Source: Calendula officinalis
Lineage: Eukaryota; Streptophyta; Magnoliopsida; Asterales; Asteraceae
DNA: 64,000 nt
NCBI GenBank assembly: GCA_963853835.1
Contig: OY970828.1
Location: forward strand, 62,860,861-62,924,860
Reading direction: 5' to 3'
In this document: in pieces, positions 33,061-45,986 of the stretch
Position numbering within the stretch: position 1 is the first letter of the stretch
How the letters are laid out: every line of letters begins with the position of its first letter
Position numbers and translations under genes: made by a program
The notes under the pieces: model-generated
Database searches by the model: none
Told to the model about the DNA's origin: nothing
Seen by the model: only the letters and a program-made list of their open reading frames with translations

Positions 33061-34798
33061 GTTTAATTATATTAAGTGTTGAAACTAATTGATGAAATAA
33101 GTAAGAGAACTAACAGATACATGTCATTTTGTGATAAGTATGCATATAAAATTTGCATTGTTAATAGATATTAATGTTATTTTTCTTTAAATAATAATCA
33201 TTTATACAATATATAAATTGTTCAGGAAAAAAAATCTAATTTAAAATTTTATATTTACAACCTAATAAAGCATGATGTACAACTATTTCAAGCAAAGTTA
33301 TCAACTATTCTACAATATATGTAAAATTCAATGGAAACGTTTTTAAAAAACATCATTAAGGCAAAACTAGCCTTTTCTTATAGCACCTTATCTACTATAA
33401 ATGTTTATGACGAAAACTAAATCTATAATCTATATGTCATGAGTAACAACTTACACCAAATTATAATAGCATTAGGTTACAAATTTTGGATGCAAAACTA
33501 GTTATTAATTATTATTATTATCTATAACTATAATAGCACTAGGCTACAAGTTATGGACGATACAAAAACTACAACCTGTATAGCACTATAATGTTCTATA
33601 TATAATACCGCATTTTAAAAACTATTTTTTAGTACGGATGCAATTAATACTAATAATAAAATAAGTTTAAGTTTACAGAACCATTGTCCATCAAATGATC
33701 CAAAATAAGGTAATTGTTTAAATCGGTGTTACTAAACGAATAACTCATCACAAAATATAATTTCCTAGCTTGATCAAACTCTCTGCCCAATAACTCCGAC
33801 CCGTCTTAAGTCTACCAACCTGAAAAGTGTCAACGAGAGAGGGATTATAGAAAGATAACAAAGCATACAAATTATGTTAAGTACAATAAGCAAGCAATTG
33901 ACATCTCCAAAGGGTAACCAAATATGAGAGTATCGGTGGTTCAGCCGAACCTAAAACCATTGTTGGCCCAATAATGGTAAACCGATCGAGATGCATCACC
34001 CAGCCCGGTAAACCCCCTTGGGAACAACAAATGTACCTAAGGTCCGTAAACCACATTTAAACACTCTCACACCTGTGTATAAGAGCTTAATCTTTGAGTA
34101 AATAAATGAAACTTTAAAATATGTATCCAAGGATGGTTTATTTTACGACGGTAGAGAGTGTTATTTCCAAACTCGAGGACGAATTGCAACCAAATCATTT
34201 TTATCAAGTATGCAATTCCAAACCAATTGCAACCAAAACACAAGTTTGGAGGTTAAATTCACTCACCTTTAACCTTCAATTTCCGCAACTCAGTGGTTTA
34301 ATATTACTACGTCTAATTCTTGGTTCCTGTTACAAGTACACCGAATTAGTAACCAAATCACCGAATTGTTACAATTATCAATTTATCAAATAACAATCCA
34401 AGACTCATAAGGCACTCATTTCTTGTTATCTCACAACTCGTCTAAAGGCAAAACATAACATTTTGTCATTCATGATTATCTAGTCATTTTCCAACTAGTT
34501 GGCCCAAACGGGTCAAAACCCAAATATAGTAATAACAATATCAAATCTAAACTAACTTTTATCTAATCACCGCATCTAGCAAGTCATAACAAGTTAACCA
34601 TTCCAACACGTTTACAAATTGTTAAATTATATAGATGTGGTATTTATAAAACATTTGAGATAAATAAATGTATATTAGAAATATTATAGAAGAAAAAGTT
34701 TTTGGAAAGATTAACCATTAGAGATGCTATTGATGAAGAGGTTTTTGATTAGTGGAACAAAAATAATAAGCTTTTGAGAGATTAACCATTGGGATGCT
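33061..34798. other. Long gene-free stretch
   Basis: It is AT-rich up to about 33700, then of mixed composition to 34630 (AACCCGCCC-free, with TCGGTGGTTCAGCCGAACC and CAGCCCGGTAAACCCCCTTG). This could be an old LTR or intron fragment that I cannot place. A 90-codon frame at 34121-34393 is not supported. GATTAACCATT is repeated at about 34712 and 34781, just before the Harbinger element. Confidence 0.3.
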
Positions 34799-34802
34799 CT
34801 TA

Positions 34803-36967
34803 GAGCATTAGGTGTGGTAACACAAGTCGGAGTGCCACCTCCGGGCCACCTAGTATGCGCTATATCACTATTTCACATTTCACATTCAAAACCCCCAAAT
34901 ACCCCATCTACCATCACTAAAATACCTCTTACTCACAAAATACCTTAATAAAATACCTCAAAAACCCCACTAACTCACGTCGGCCTCGCCAAACAGTCGG
35001 CGCCCCCCCCCCCCCCCCGCCCCACTCACCCAGCGGACGGTGCAGTGGCGAAGGGATTTATGCGCCAAAATCATGCCACATAGGAATTTTGATCCGACGG
35101 AGGGAGGGGGTCCGCCACCACACCCCTCCCTCTTAGGCTGCATGGTATGGGCCTTCGGGCATGGTCGGGGAGCTGAGGTGGCCGCTTGTCCACGACGTGG
35201 ACTTCCGGGGAACACCGCCCCCTACACGGCGTGGGGTGCGGTGGTGAAGGGGCGTGGGCACGAGAACGGGCGACGACGGGCGTGGGATTCGAATTTTTGA
35301 CCGTTTGGAGTGGGTAACAGTCATATGACCGTTGTAAATTAAAAAAAGAAGTTTTTTCTTTTTATTTTTTATTTCCCCTATATATACATACAATAATACA
35401 TCTTTTCTTCTCACATTTTTACCATCTTTACAACCATTCTCTCTACAATATTATTATTCTTACAATCAAATGGATTCCAACCAAAGCACGCCCGAATCAA
35501 CCCATGTAAACGAGAATCTTGGATTTGCACAGTTCGAGCCATATACTAATATGCTCAACACAGACGCTCCCATTCCACCAAATCCCCAATACCAACAACC
35601 TCAATACCAACAACCACAATACCAAAACCCCCATTTCCAAAACTCACAATTCCCAAACCCACAATACCAAAACACCCAATTCCAAAACCCACATTTCCAA
35701 AACCCAAGTACACAATTCCAACCAAGTCAGTTTCAACAAAGTCAATTCCAAAGTGCTCAATTCCAAAGTACACAACTCCAACAAACAGAGGTTGGCGGTA
35801 GTAAAGCAAAAAAGAAAGGAAAGGTGAAAGCCAAAGAGAAAGAAGTTATTGATTCTGACGGTCCATTGACTTGGACCACTGAAGAAGAAGTCGCTTTGTG
35901 TAAAGCTTGGTGTGTCGCGTCAAAAGACCCAAAAGACGGGAATAGCAAGAAAACGAAAGGGCTATGGGTGGTGTGCGTCCAAAATATTTCACGAGCTTAT
36001 GGGGCGTCCACCGTACCGAAACCACGACAAACGTTCTGGAAAATGGCGTCAACTAGTCACCAATTTAACAAGGTTTAACGGTATCTACAACAAGCTTATG
36101 TCTGAAAAACGTAGCGGGATGAGTGATTTTGATGTTATGACAGCGGCAAGGCTAGAATACAAGGCTAATGGGCGTCATGGTTTTGAGCAAGAAAAGCAGT
36201 GGTTGGTTGTCAAAGACAATCCAAAATGGTTAGCGTTGCCGACTTCACAGGAGCAGCAACAACAACAATCAAAGCGGTCTCGTAGTTCCCAGTCGGTTGA
36301 TGTTTCTGATGGTCATACAACTACTTCGCGTATCGACCTGAATGCTGGGGAGGACAACATCCCCGATGACATATTCGATTAAGTCGAAGAAACCCCCACT
36401 CCAAGCCGAACGGTAGGAAGAGATAAGACCAAACGAGCACTACGACATGCGACGCAGCAGGCATCGTCGAACAATACGATGAAGGAAGTCGCAAAGTTGT
36501 TGGCCGATCATGGTGTGTCGTCAAAAGAGAAGGTTGAGTTGAGGAGGGAAAAACGGCAGACGGACGAGACCGCTAAAGAGGAAAAAATAATACTCAATAC
36601 CATCTCCATTTTGAAGCATAAAGAGGAAGGATTGGATGGGGAGGATCTCGAGATTTTGAGGGAAGCGAAAGCGAAGGCGAGGGCCGCTTTTCGCAATTTA
36701 AGCTAGTTTTTTTTTTCAAGTATTGTATTTTTTTAATTTCGAGGATATTAATTTTTAATTTCTAGTATTGTAATGTTTAAATTTTAATTTTAATGAAATT
36801 TTAATTTTATGTTTAAAAAATAAAGGGAAAAGAAATGATGAGTTGGAAAAAAAATGATGTGGGGTGAGGTTGTCAGTATTTCCTGAATAAAGTGAAGTGA
36901 TATGGTGTGATTGCTGAGTTGGCAGATAATATGGCAAAAATTTACAAGTGGTAGTGTGTCCATACTC
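34803..36967 (+). mobile_element. PIF/Harbinger element B (Myb-like protein only)
   Basis: The left end GAGCATTAGGTGTGGTAA follows TTA (34800-34802) and matches element A's right terminus. The right end is degenerate: GTGTCCATACTC (to 36967) inverts to GAGTATGGACAC, and the TTA duplication is not preserved there. The subterminal zone is GC-rich with a C-run at about 35003-35019. It encodes the accessory Myb/SANT protein but no transposase, the mirror image of element A. Confidence 0.65.
35470..36706 (+). pseudogene. Harbinger Myb/SANT accessory protein, broken
   Basis: The N-terminal about 100 residues are Gln/Asn/Pro-rich with tandem QYQ/HFQ/QFQNP repeats. A basic linker follows (KAKKKGKVKAKEKE), then the Myb/SANT start LTWTTEEEVALCKAWC. 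A one-base frame change near 35966-35975 moves the rest (FHELMGRPPYRNHDKRSGKW, MTAARLEYKANG) to the next frame. An in-frame TAA at 36380-36382 then separates the C-terminal helical domain (EKVELRREKRQTDETAKEEK), similar to NAM-associated C-terminal domains. In Harbinger systems this protein binds element ends and helps import the transposase. The start ATG follows a TATA-like CCTATATATA and a CA-rich leader. Confidence 0.75.
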
Positions 36968-37540
36968 CATAGTCTTGGAAACTACCTGAGTTGTGCTTTT
37001 GCACAAGCCTGACACCTTCCTAGTATATGTTTAATTGTGTTTTTTTGATTTTCAATGAGTAAGTGACAATAAATTATTGTTTGAAAGGTACATATATATT
37101 AAATAAATGAAAAACTTAAAAGTGAATCGAAAAGTATGTGTGTGACATCAACACGGTGGATCTATTTTTATATTATTTTATAAAGCCCACACAGTTGGGT
37201 CAAGTATTTTACAAAAGATAATAATTTTCAAACCACATATTTTAATTCATCTATCATGACATTTGCATTGTTTGTTTGTACAGTATGAAATATTACTTGT
37301 ATGTTGTTGTATGAACATTAAAAAGTGTGGTAACATAATTAATTCCCTTCTACAAATGGCATATTTGTGAGAATTTGTACAAAATTTTATAAGTTTATTA
37401 ATTTATATAGTATATTTAATTAAACTTAAAATGTAAATTTAATTAACTTTATATAAGCTAATAAGCTTATAAGTTCTTATATAAATTTTTCTAATCATTT
37501 AAAAAAAAGGGTAATATGTACACCATAAAACGATTTCACT
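36968..37540. other. AT-rich stretch
   Basis: No gene or terminal repeats recognised. Confidence 0.3.
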
Positions 37541-37550
37541 TACCATATTT

Positions 37551-37767
37551 AGGGGTGTCTTTGAGGAGGTGCAGCCGCACAGTGCCCATATTTTATAGGG
37601 GCCCAATTTTTATATATATCTTACATATAAAATATTATAATTTAAACCAACTTAATAATTTAATAAGAAAAAAAATTAAAAAGTCCAAATTTTTATAACA
37701 ATCTTGTATTTTGGGGCCCATTTTTTTTGTTTTCGCGCATGTCACTTAAAATTTCGGAGACGTCCCT
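37551..37767. mobile_element. hAT-type MITE
   Basis: The left terminus AGGGGTGTCTTTGAGG is inverted at the right as AGGGACGTCTCCGAAA. GGGGCCCAATTTTT is inverted internally as TGGGGCCCATTTTTT-like sequence. Flanks TACCATAT and TACCACAT are compatible with an 8-bp duplication with one mismatch. Confidence 0.65.
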
Positions 37768-38348
37768 TACCACATTATACATAAGGTAAACTGTACAAGT
37801 ATAATAAAGCACATATATCATACTATATGAACAAATTTTTATAGTATATATGTATCACACCCCATCACGTCGGATTATCAATGTGGTAATCTCCACATAG
37901 CATCACACCCTCCCACTACACTCGCAACTACTTGACGAACGAGTGAATCACACCATTTTCCCCACCGTAGTTGGCTTCCTTCACGTAGGGATGGAGCCCC
38001 ATTTCGGATGCTTTAACATTTTATCAAGATGATAAATATATCTTGGGTTCAATGGTCCCCAGGGCGTGTTTGGTACTGTGAATAAAATTATAAAGAAATA
38101 ATTGTAGAAAATGAAATTACTGAGAAAAAGAATTAGTCTGTAGAATGAAAATTGATCTTCTGTTTGCTAGCACAGAGACTTTAATATAAGAATCAACCCG
38201 ACCCAAACCCAATTATGCTAGTCGGGTCGGGTGTATTCAGGTCATTTTTTCTATCGAGTTTTTTTTATCCCGACCTGACAAACCTAGCGTTAGCATCGGT
38301 TCGGGCATCAGATGTGGATACTTAGGGTCTGTTTTGGATAGGGGTCGT
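37768..38348. other. No gene; GGGTCGGGT-type repeat debris
   Basis: AACCCGACCCAAACCC and TCGGGTCGGGTGTATTCAGG (38195-38240), then TCCCGACCTGAC, suggest remnants of a MITE. No coding region. Confidence 0.3.
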
Positions 38349-40400
38349 GAGATAGTAAATTGTAGTGATCTGAGTGTTATAGTAGTGGTTAAAATTTGAG
38401 AATAATCTAACACACGGGTTGGGAGTTATAGCAGTTCCCGCAGGGGTGTCGGGTTCTGGCAGATTACTATGAGTTGGGTTTTGATCCAAGTTTTAATCCT
38501 AGCCCTATTATGTGATGTAGGACCTTCTAGGAACTGATTTGTGACTTGTACGTGCCGAAGATACTTCTAGGAGCTTACGTTCACTCGAGGTGGGTAATCT
38601 CACTCTAAACTTGCACATACATTTGATTCATGATTATGTGTTGTATGTCATGAACTGTTGATTGATTGAGTTGAAGTGTTTATGTGATAATTGCTATGTG
38701 TTATTTATTTTACTCGTATTCTGAACTGAGATATGGATACTGAGTAACCGAGCTAAGTACCATATCATTATGTGAATGATCTGTGTACTTGAGAATTGAC
38801 TTTGAGTTGTTATGCACTTGGGTGGTGCTATGTGATTATATATCTATGAGATGATATACTTGAGCTGTTAGTTTTATATGGGTACATGTTGTAATAAGTC
38901 AACACGTTAATAAACTAAGTAACTATATTTGAGATTCATGAGGTTAGCCAACTCTTCCAAGGGTAAGCCAAGTACAATCACGACTATCGGCGTGGTACTG
39001 CGGGACACTGGTGGGTGTTGGAAGGGGGTGCTGTGACGAGCACGAGAGCAAGGGGAACGCGTTGTGGATTCCTCACGGCATTCGCGAATCAATTCAAATT
39101 TATTAAAAGGCCTAATAAACGAGAATTGAATAGAGTCTTTAGGGATCACTTATGTGGTGTGGATTGTTTATATGTGTATGTTTATTGTGTTGTTATTAAC
39201 TCAGCGGTGGCTGACCCCAAACACTTCCCCCCATTTTGCAGGTAGTAGCAAGGCAAAGAGAAGGTAAATGGTTGATGAGCTGCGTTTCAGTTTTATATTT
39301 ATGGATTTGGATTAAAACATTTATTTCGAGTCAAATATGTTTTGTTTTAAAACCTTTAATTATTCTGCATTTAAACCACGAGACGGTTTTATATCTTATT
39401 GATGAGTTTGGACCTTTGAGTTACTTGTACTTTTTAGGAAAAAAATAATATTTTGTTGATTATTTTTTTTTTAATTTCCTCTGATTTTTAGGATGTTACA
39501 GAAACAAGGAATCCTATGCAAATCTTCCAGAAGATCCCGACGACCACAAGACGACATAATGTACTGTCTGAATTCCGTTAGTAGTGCTCGTCGCATGAAA
39601 ACATTCTTAACATCAACGGGATCCTTACACGTGTACAATTCTTACATCTCTTAGCTGTCATGTCTCGCATATCCTATAAATAAAGACTTGATGGACGAAT
39701 TCAGGTGTGCAAAACAACGACTTTCACTCTGCTCAAGCTTATTCGAAAAACCACTTCAAACAAAGTAAAATCAACTTGTGATACTTTCTTGTCTACTAGT
39801 TTCATCAATTGAATCTTAGTAACAATAGTGTCCGATCTTGTACTTCCTCCGAAGTAAGGGTAAAGGAGTTATTTGAGGCAAAAGATTATAATGATAATTA
39901 AATTAGATTAATTGGATGGTTAGTGGGGAATAGGTCTCACGCATTTTGAATAAAATGAGGTTAATGAAGTTTAAAAGTAAAAAGTAAGGGTAAATGTGTC
40001 ATTTCATTTTCTTAAAGTAGATAATTAGTGGGTGTGATTCCCACTATTTTTAGACAAATAAGGAATTTTTTTAAAGTGTGTCACTTATTTTGAATCACGC
40101 AAAAATAGAAAGTGTGTCACTTATTTTGAATCGGAGGAAGTATTAGATTATTTGTTAATCAATACTTGTCTTAGATAGGTTTGTAAATTATCTATCTCTT
40201 TCAAGTAGTTTAATTAGGATTTATGTTTTTAGCTATTTCACAACTATTTATACTTTGTTAAATTAATATTGATTAGTAAAGAAAGAGTTTATTTATCATT
40301 GAGTGTTCATAATTTTATTTTGATAAGAAGAAACGTATAAGTGTATTATGGGTGTTGTTGGATTCCAACACATCACTGTCTAACACATGTAAATTTGTAC
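38349..40400. repeat. Segmental duplicate, copy 1
   Basis: About 2.05 kb is nearly identical to 43973-45986. It contains the 3' 1.15 kb of a gypsy LTR (ending AGGATGTTACA at 39500), the same GAAAC flank (39501-39505), a second LTR-like segment with a CCTATAAATAAAG promoter word, and the MITE at 39841-40142. Because the LTR, its target duplication and the flank are all shared, this is a DNA duplication rather than a second transposition. A roughly 40-bp indel near 39695-39735 distinguishes the copies. Confidence 0.85.
39841..40142. mobile_element. 'TTATTTTGAATC' MITE, copy in duplicate 1
   Basis: It starts TACTTCCTCCGAAG (left end shortened) and ends GTGTCACTTATTTTGAATCG then GAGGAAGTA. It is uninterrupted and serves as the empty-site reference for the nested insertions at 12426-13350. 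Confidence 0.75.
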
Positions 40401-40663
40401 GTCAAGAATATAATGAGACATATAAACAATATACAACTTTTTAAATGATTAAGTTTAATAATCATAATAACTTAATACACTATAGATTGCGAAAATCATT
40501 AGAGAAATTAACTATAATCTATAAATATATAATTGAATTGACATATGGCATCAATTATGTGAATTGTTTTTCATATGAATTGATCGATTGGTTTATATAA
40601 TATCATAATAATATAAAATTCATTAATCTAGTTTAATATCTAATAAATTTTGAGTTATCTCTA
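40401..40663. other. Spacer between duplicate 1 and CACTA terminus
   Basis: AT-rich; nothing recognised. Confidence 0.3.
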
Positions 40664-41804
40664 CACTACTAGAAAAATGTTTCTGTTCCTAGGATGTATC
40701 GCCTTGGAAATCCTTCGGAAATGACTGTTACCGTGGGGTTTCCGAGGAATTTACAATCCTCGGAAAAGCATTGGTTGGAAAATATTTCCGAGGGAATTCC
40801 GAGACAGTTACCGAGGAAATGAAGTTTTTATGAAACACCGAGAAATTTGCTAGTAAATCACATGTCGTAATATTTCTGTGACATTTCGAAGGGAGATAGC
40901 TTCCGAAGGATTTCTGAGGGAATTTATTTCCGAGGGATTTTGTTTCCGATGGATTTCCGAGATTTATTTCCAAAGGATTTCCGAGGGAATATGTTTTCGC
41001 TGGATTTCCGAGGGAAGTTATGGCAGTTTTATTTACCTAGGGATTTCCTAGGAAAATTAAAGCTGTAAAAAACAAAAACTGCATGAAAATACCCAGATTA
41101 TTCTGCTCAAAATGCTTAAGAATAGAATACAAATACCAAAGATTAATCTACAATAAGTCTTAAAAACTATCCAAAATAAGTTTAAACAACAAACATTTTC
41201 TTAGATTTGTCTCAACAAATACTTAAGGAGAGCATAATTGTTTCATAATTTTGGCCAATTGTGCTTGCATTTGTGTTTGTCTCCCCATCATTTAAAAATG
41301 TTGTTACATCATTTCGGCTTGTTTATCTTCTAATTCCCGCACCTAAAAAATGTTTCAAATCAATAACAACATAATAACATTGTATTGTTCGGTAGCTGAA
41401 AGCAACCCTTATTGAAATAGGTTTAATGAAGACTAATAGACAATAGTTGGAAGACAATCTGAAGATGAGTTCTTCAAATTTTCAGTGTATGAGTGTTTCA
41501 TACGATCAGTTACTATCTGAACATCCAAAGAAGCAACGATCAGTTCCCCATGAGAAATCAAAGAGTGATCAACAGTTCAGATGATTGTAGTAAGTTCAAT
41601 GTGTACTTGACAATGAAACACTGAGTCTGGAAGACAAATACTATACAAAGCCTGAATCTTAGTGAAGGTCACTAAAGCTAGCCCAATATCTGAAGAACCA
41701 TGAGTACCTGAAACACTCATGGTTATCAGAGCATCTCTTAGCATCTAAAACTTCAGTGACATATAAAGGCACAAGTAAAATACAAGATCGTGGCTCACCG
41801 AAAC

Positions 41805-44800
41805 TGTAACGTCCTGATTTTTTTAAAGTAATTAAATATTAATTTAAAACACAGTTATTTATTAAATTGAGATTTGGGCTTATATGCTTTTATGTGCATT
41901 TAATATGAGTAACTAAATGCGCAACGTTTCATTTAAATAACAGGGATGTTATTTAAGTTGTGTAAAATTTGTTATGAGACTAATTAAAGTAAAGTAAACG
42001 TATATTAATTTCTGAGGCCGGCCGTTTAGGCCAAGGCCTTTTTCCATGATTGATTCTAGTCACCTTCCTTATTAGATTTTTCTAGAATCTATTGGTTCCA
42101 TTTGATTAGTTCATGTCCGGCTCGAGATTTCTAGTCCGATGCAGCTCAGTATTAACCGAACCCAATGCATGAGGATGTCGTCTAATGAGTGTAATTCGAC
42201 CAAGGCTTTGCTTGTTCCGATTTGTGTTGATCTGATCCAATACGTGGCCCAAGTCTAAGCCATCAAGCTTGGACCGATTTTCTAATGATCGAGATGCTTG
42301 GGGCCTAGAGACTTAATACTTAAACCACAATTAAACCTAAATTCCTAGTCGACGCAGCTCAGTATTAACCGAACCCAATGCATGAGGATGTCGTCTAATG
42401 AGTGTAATTCGACCAAGGCTTTGCTTGTTCCGATTTGTGTTGATCTGATCCAATACGTGGCCCAAGTCTAAGCCATCAAGCTTGGACCGATTTTCTAATG
42501 ATCGAGATGCTTGGGGCCTAGAGACTTAATACTTAAACCACAATTAAACCTAAATTCCTAGTCGACGCAGCTCAGTATTAACCGAACCCAATGCATGAGG
42601 ATGTCGTCTAATGAGTGTAATTCGACCAAGGCTTTGCTTGTTCCGATTTGTTTTGATCTGATCCAATACGTGGCCCAAGTCTAAGCCATCAAGCTTGGAC
42701 CGATTTTCTAATGATCGAGATGCTTGGGGCCTAGAGACTTAATACTTAAACCACAATTAAACCTAAATTCCTAGTCGACGCAGCTCAGTATTAACCGAAC
42801 CCAATGCATGAGGATGTCATCTAATGAGTGTAATTCGACCAAGGCTTTGCTTGTTCTGATTTGTGTTGATCTGATCCAATACGTGGCCCAAGTCTAAGCC
42901 ATCAAGCTTGGCCCGATTTTCTAATGATCGAGATGCTTGGGGCCCTAGAGACTTAATACTTAAACCACAATTAAACCTAAATTCCTCATTTGTTTCCTTT
43001 CCTTAATCTGGCCGACATTGCTTCTCCTCCACCAGTTGATCGACGGCTGCAGAGACAAGATCAAGAGCTGAGTTGTGTGGGCGAGGGTGCAACTCCCATT
43101 CGTTCACCTATCGAGCAGAGTTTTTCCAATTCATTTTCGTGCGGGCTAAGGAATCGAAGGTAGGATCTGTAGGCTGAGGATGATCATCGGCAAGCTTTCC
43201 CATTTGTCCCCCACTTTGATTCTGTGAGCAGCGAGCAAAGAGCAAGACCAGTTGAAGTGCCAGATCGAGTTCTAGAGAATGGTTGTCGGTAATCCATTCT
43301 TTTCGTCCTTCCTTCCTTCCTTTGATCGAATGTATGGCCTAATCTATGTGTTGTTGTTGCTGTTATGTGGCCTCGTGAGCAAGTAGAGACGACCAAAGAG
43401 CCGAGCAGATGCCACAAGTGTATCATCCAAGGTGCTGGTGTTCGAGCAGGGATGTTGGGGTTTAAGCAAGTGTTTAATCAGATCATGTGTTTCCATTCGG
43501 TAGTCTACTAATCCTTTGTTTATCCATTGTTTAAATCTCTGATTCGTGGTGACCTAATCTCCTTTGCTGTAGGTTGATTGTAATATCGGGGCTGTGATTG
43601 AGTCTATTAGGGGCTCAAGTTTTGATTAGATTGTTCGTTTAATCGTTTAGTGTTGTAGTTGGAGTTTAGGATAATCGGGTCTCGTAAATTATTTGTGAGT
43701 CTTAAAAACCGTGCATAATTCCATGTTTAGATTATATATATATACTGTGTCGGGTTTTGGGTTACTGGTTTTGATGGTGTCGGATTGGGTAAAACCTTTT
43801 ATTAATAACTGAGACATATTTTTTTTATTGAGAAACGGAAACCGAACCTTTAGGTTCTTGGTTTCCTATACCGAGAAGGATTTCAGAACAAACAAGCTAG
43901 ACTACTTTAAACTATAGTTTCTGAAATAAAACTATACTCGGGACTGTATGGTGTCTCGGGAATAAACGTATGGAGACAGTAAATTGTAGTGATCTGAGTG
44001 TTCTAGTAGTGGTTAAAATTTGAGAATAATCTAACACACGGGTTGGGAGTTATAGCAGTTCCCGCGGGGGTGTCGGCTTCTGGAAGATTACTATGAGTTG
44101 AGTTTTGAGCCAAGTTTTAATCCTAGCCCTATTATGTGATGTAGGACCTTCTAGGAACTGAGTTGTGACTTGTACGTGCCGAGGATACTTCTAGGAGCTT
44201 ACGTTCACTCGAGGTGGGTAATCTCACTCTAAACTTGCACATACATTTGATTCATGATTATGTGCTATATGTCATGAACTGTTGATTGATTGAGTTGAAG
44301 TGTTTATGTGATAATTGCTATGTGTTATTTGTTTTACTTGTATTCTGAACTGAGATATGGATACTGAGTAACCGAGCTAAGTACCATATCATTATGTGAA
44401 TGATCTATGTACTTGAGAATTGATTTTGAGTTGTTATGCACTTGGGTGGTGCTATGTGATTATATATCTATGAGATGATATACTTGAGCTGTTAGTTTTA
44501 TATTAGTACATGTTGTAATAAGTCAACATGTTAATAAACTAACTAACTATATTTGAGATTCATGAGATTAGCCAACTCTTCCCAGGGTAAGCCAAGTACA
44601 ATGCACGACTGTCAGCGTGGTACTGCGGGACACTGGTGGTGTTGGAAGGGGGTGTTGTGACGAGCACGAGAGTAAGGGGAACGCGTTGTGGATTCCTCAC
44701 GGCATTGGCGAACCAATTTAAATTTATTAAAAGACCTAATAAACGAGAATTGAATAGAGTTTTTAGGGATCGCTTATGTGGTGTGGATTGTTTGTATGTG

Positions 44801-45125
44801 TATGTTTATTGTGTTGTTATTAACTCAGCGATGGCTGACCCCAAACACTTCCCCCCATTTTGCAGGTAGTAGTAAGGGAAAAGAGAAGATAAATGGTTGA
44901 TGAGCTGCGTTTCAGTTTTATATTTATGGATTTGGATTAAAACATTTATTTCGAGTCAAATATGTTTTGTTTTAAAACCTTTAATTACTCCGCATTTAAA
45001 CCACGAGACGGTTTTATATCTTATTGATGAGTTTGGACCTTTGAGTTACTTGTACTTTTTAGGAAAAAAGTAATATTTTGTTGATTATTTTTTTTTTAAT
45101 TTCCTCTGATTTTTAGGATGTTACA
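41805..45125 (+). mobile_element. Solo LTR (gypsy type), 3.3 kb
   Basis: It starts TGTAACGTCCTGATTTTT and ends TTTTTAGGATGTTACA. The 5-bp duplication GAAAC is at 41800-41804 and 45126-45130. Its length is inflated by a 213-bp tandem array (42132-42986). No internal domain is present. The 3' third recurs in duplicate copy 1. Confidence 0.85.
42132..42986 (+). repeat. Four tandem 213-bp units
   Basis: GCAGCTCAGTATTAACCGAA recurs at about 42141, 42354, 42567 and 42780, an exact 213-bp period. The units differ by only a few substitutions (for example GTGTTGATC/GTTTTGATC, GTCGTC/GTCATC), so amplification is recent. Confidence 0.95.
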
Positions 45126-45986
45126 GAAACAAGGAATCCTATGCAAATCTTCCAGAAGATCCCGACAACCACAAGACGACATAATGTACTGTCCGAATTC
45201 CGTTAGTAGTGCTCGTCGCATGAAAACATCCTTAACATCAACGGGATCTTACACGTGTACAATTCGTACATCTCTTAGCTGTCATGTCTCACATATCCTA
45301 TAAATAAAGATTTGATGCTCAAGCTTATTCGAAAAACCACTTCAAACAAAGTAAAATCAACTTGTGATACTTTCTTGTCTACTAGTTTCGTCAATTGAAT
45401 CTTAGTAACAATAGTGTCCGATCTTGTACTTCCTCCGAAGTAAGGGTAAAGGAGTTCTTTGAGGCAAAAGAATATAATGATAATTAAATTGAATTAATTG
45501 GATGGTTAGTGGGGAATAGGTCTCAACCCTTTTGAATAAAGTGAGGTTAATGAAGTTTAAAAGTAAAAAGTAAGGGTAAATGTGTCATTTCACTTTCTTA
45601 AAGTAGATAGTTAGTTGGTGTGAGTCCCACTATTTTTAGACAAATAAGGTAATTTTTCAAAGTGTCTCACTTATTTTGAATCACCCAAAAATAGAATGTA
45701 TGTCACTTATTTTGAATCGGAGGAAGTATTAGATTATTTGTTAATCAATACTTGTCTTAGATAGGTTTGTAAATTATCTATCTCTTTCAAGTAGTTTAGT
45801 TAGGATTTATGTTTTTAGCTATTCTACAATTATTTGTACTTTGTTAAATTATTATTGATTAATAAAGAAAGAGTTTATTTATCTTTGGGTGTTCATAATT
45901 TTATTTTGATCAGAAGAAACGTATTAGTGTATTATGGGTGTTGTTGGATTCCAACACATCGCTATTTAATACATGTAAATTTGTAC
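43973..45986. repeat. Segmental duplicate, copy 2
   Basis: Partner of 38349-40400. This copy lies inside the CACTA element and contains the complete 3' part of the solo LTR, the GAAAC flank, the promoter-like segment and the MITE at 45427-45728. Confidence 0.85.
45427..45728. mobile_element. 'TTATTTTGAATC' MITE, copy in duplicate 2
   Basis: Nearly identical to 39841-40142, in the same position of the duplicated segment. Confidence 0.75.

Larger units (their letters stand above)
41396..45973 (+). mobile_element. LTR-like unit (TGTTCGG...ACA) containing a nested solo LTR
   Basis: TGTTCGGTAGCTG at 41396 and an ACA end at 45973 are flanked by TGTAT (41391-41395) and TGTAA (45974-45978), a near 5-bp duplication. 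Without the nested LTR and MITE the unit would be about 0.95 kb. It contains CCTATAAATAAAG (45298-45310) as a TATA region and AATAAAG words near 45860. No coding region. It sits in a CACTA intron. It could be another non-coding element; moderate confidence only. Confidence 0.45.

Noticed and set aside
34970..35414. GC-rich open frames on both strands in Harbinger element B
   Set aside because: They lie in the GC-rich subterminal region with a C-run; no family features.
38907..39245. Paired frames in duplicate 1 and 2 (39015-39245, 44636-44869)
   Set aside because: Conserved only because the LTR segment was duplicated recently; LTR sequence, no protein family.
40728..40973. Minus-strand 81-codon frame near the CACTA end
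   Set aside because: It consists of the TTTCCGAGG subterminal repeats.
41715..41735. TGGTTATCAGAGC resembling an initiator-tRNA primer site
   Set aside because: It has one extra base compared with the canonical site and lies inside the LTR-like unit rather than after an LTR.
45130..45330. Possible endogenous pararetrovirus promoter region (TATA with purine-rich upstream sequence)
   Set aside because: No viral coding domain is nearby; the segment fits better as part of an LTR-like unit bounded by TGTTCGG and ACA.
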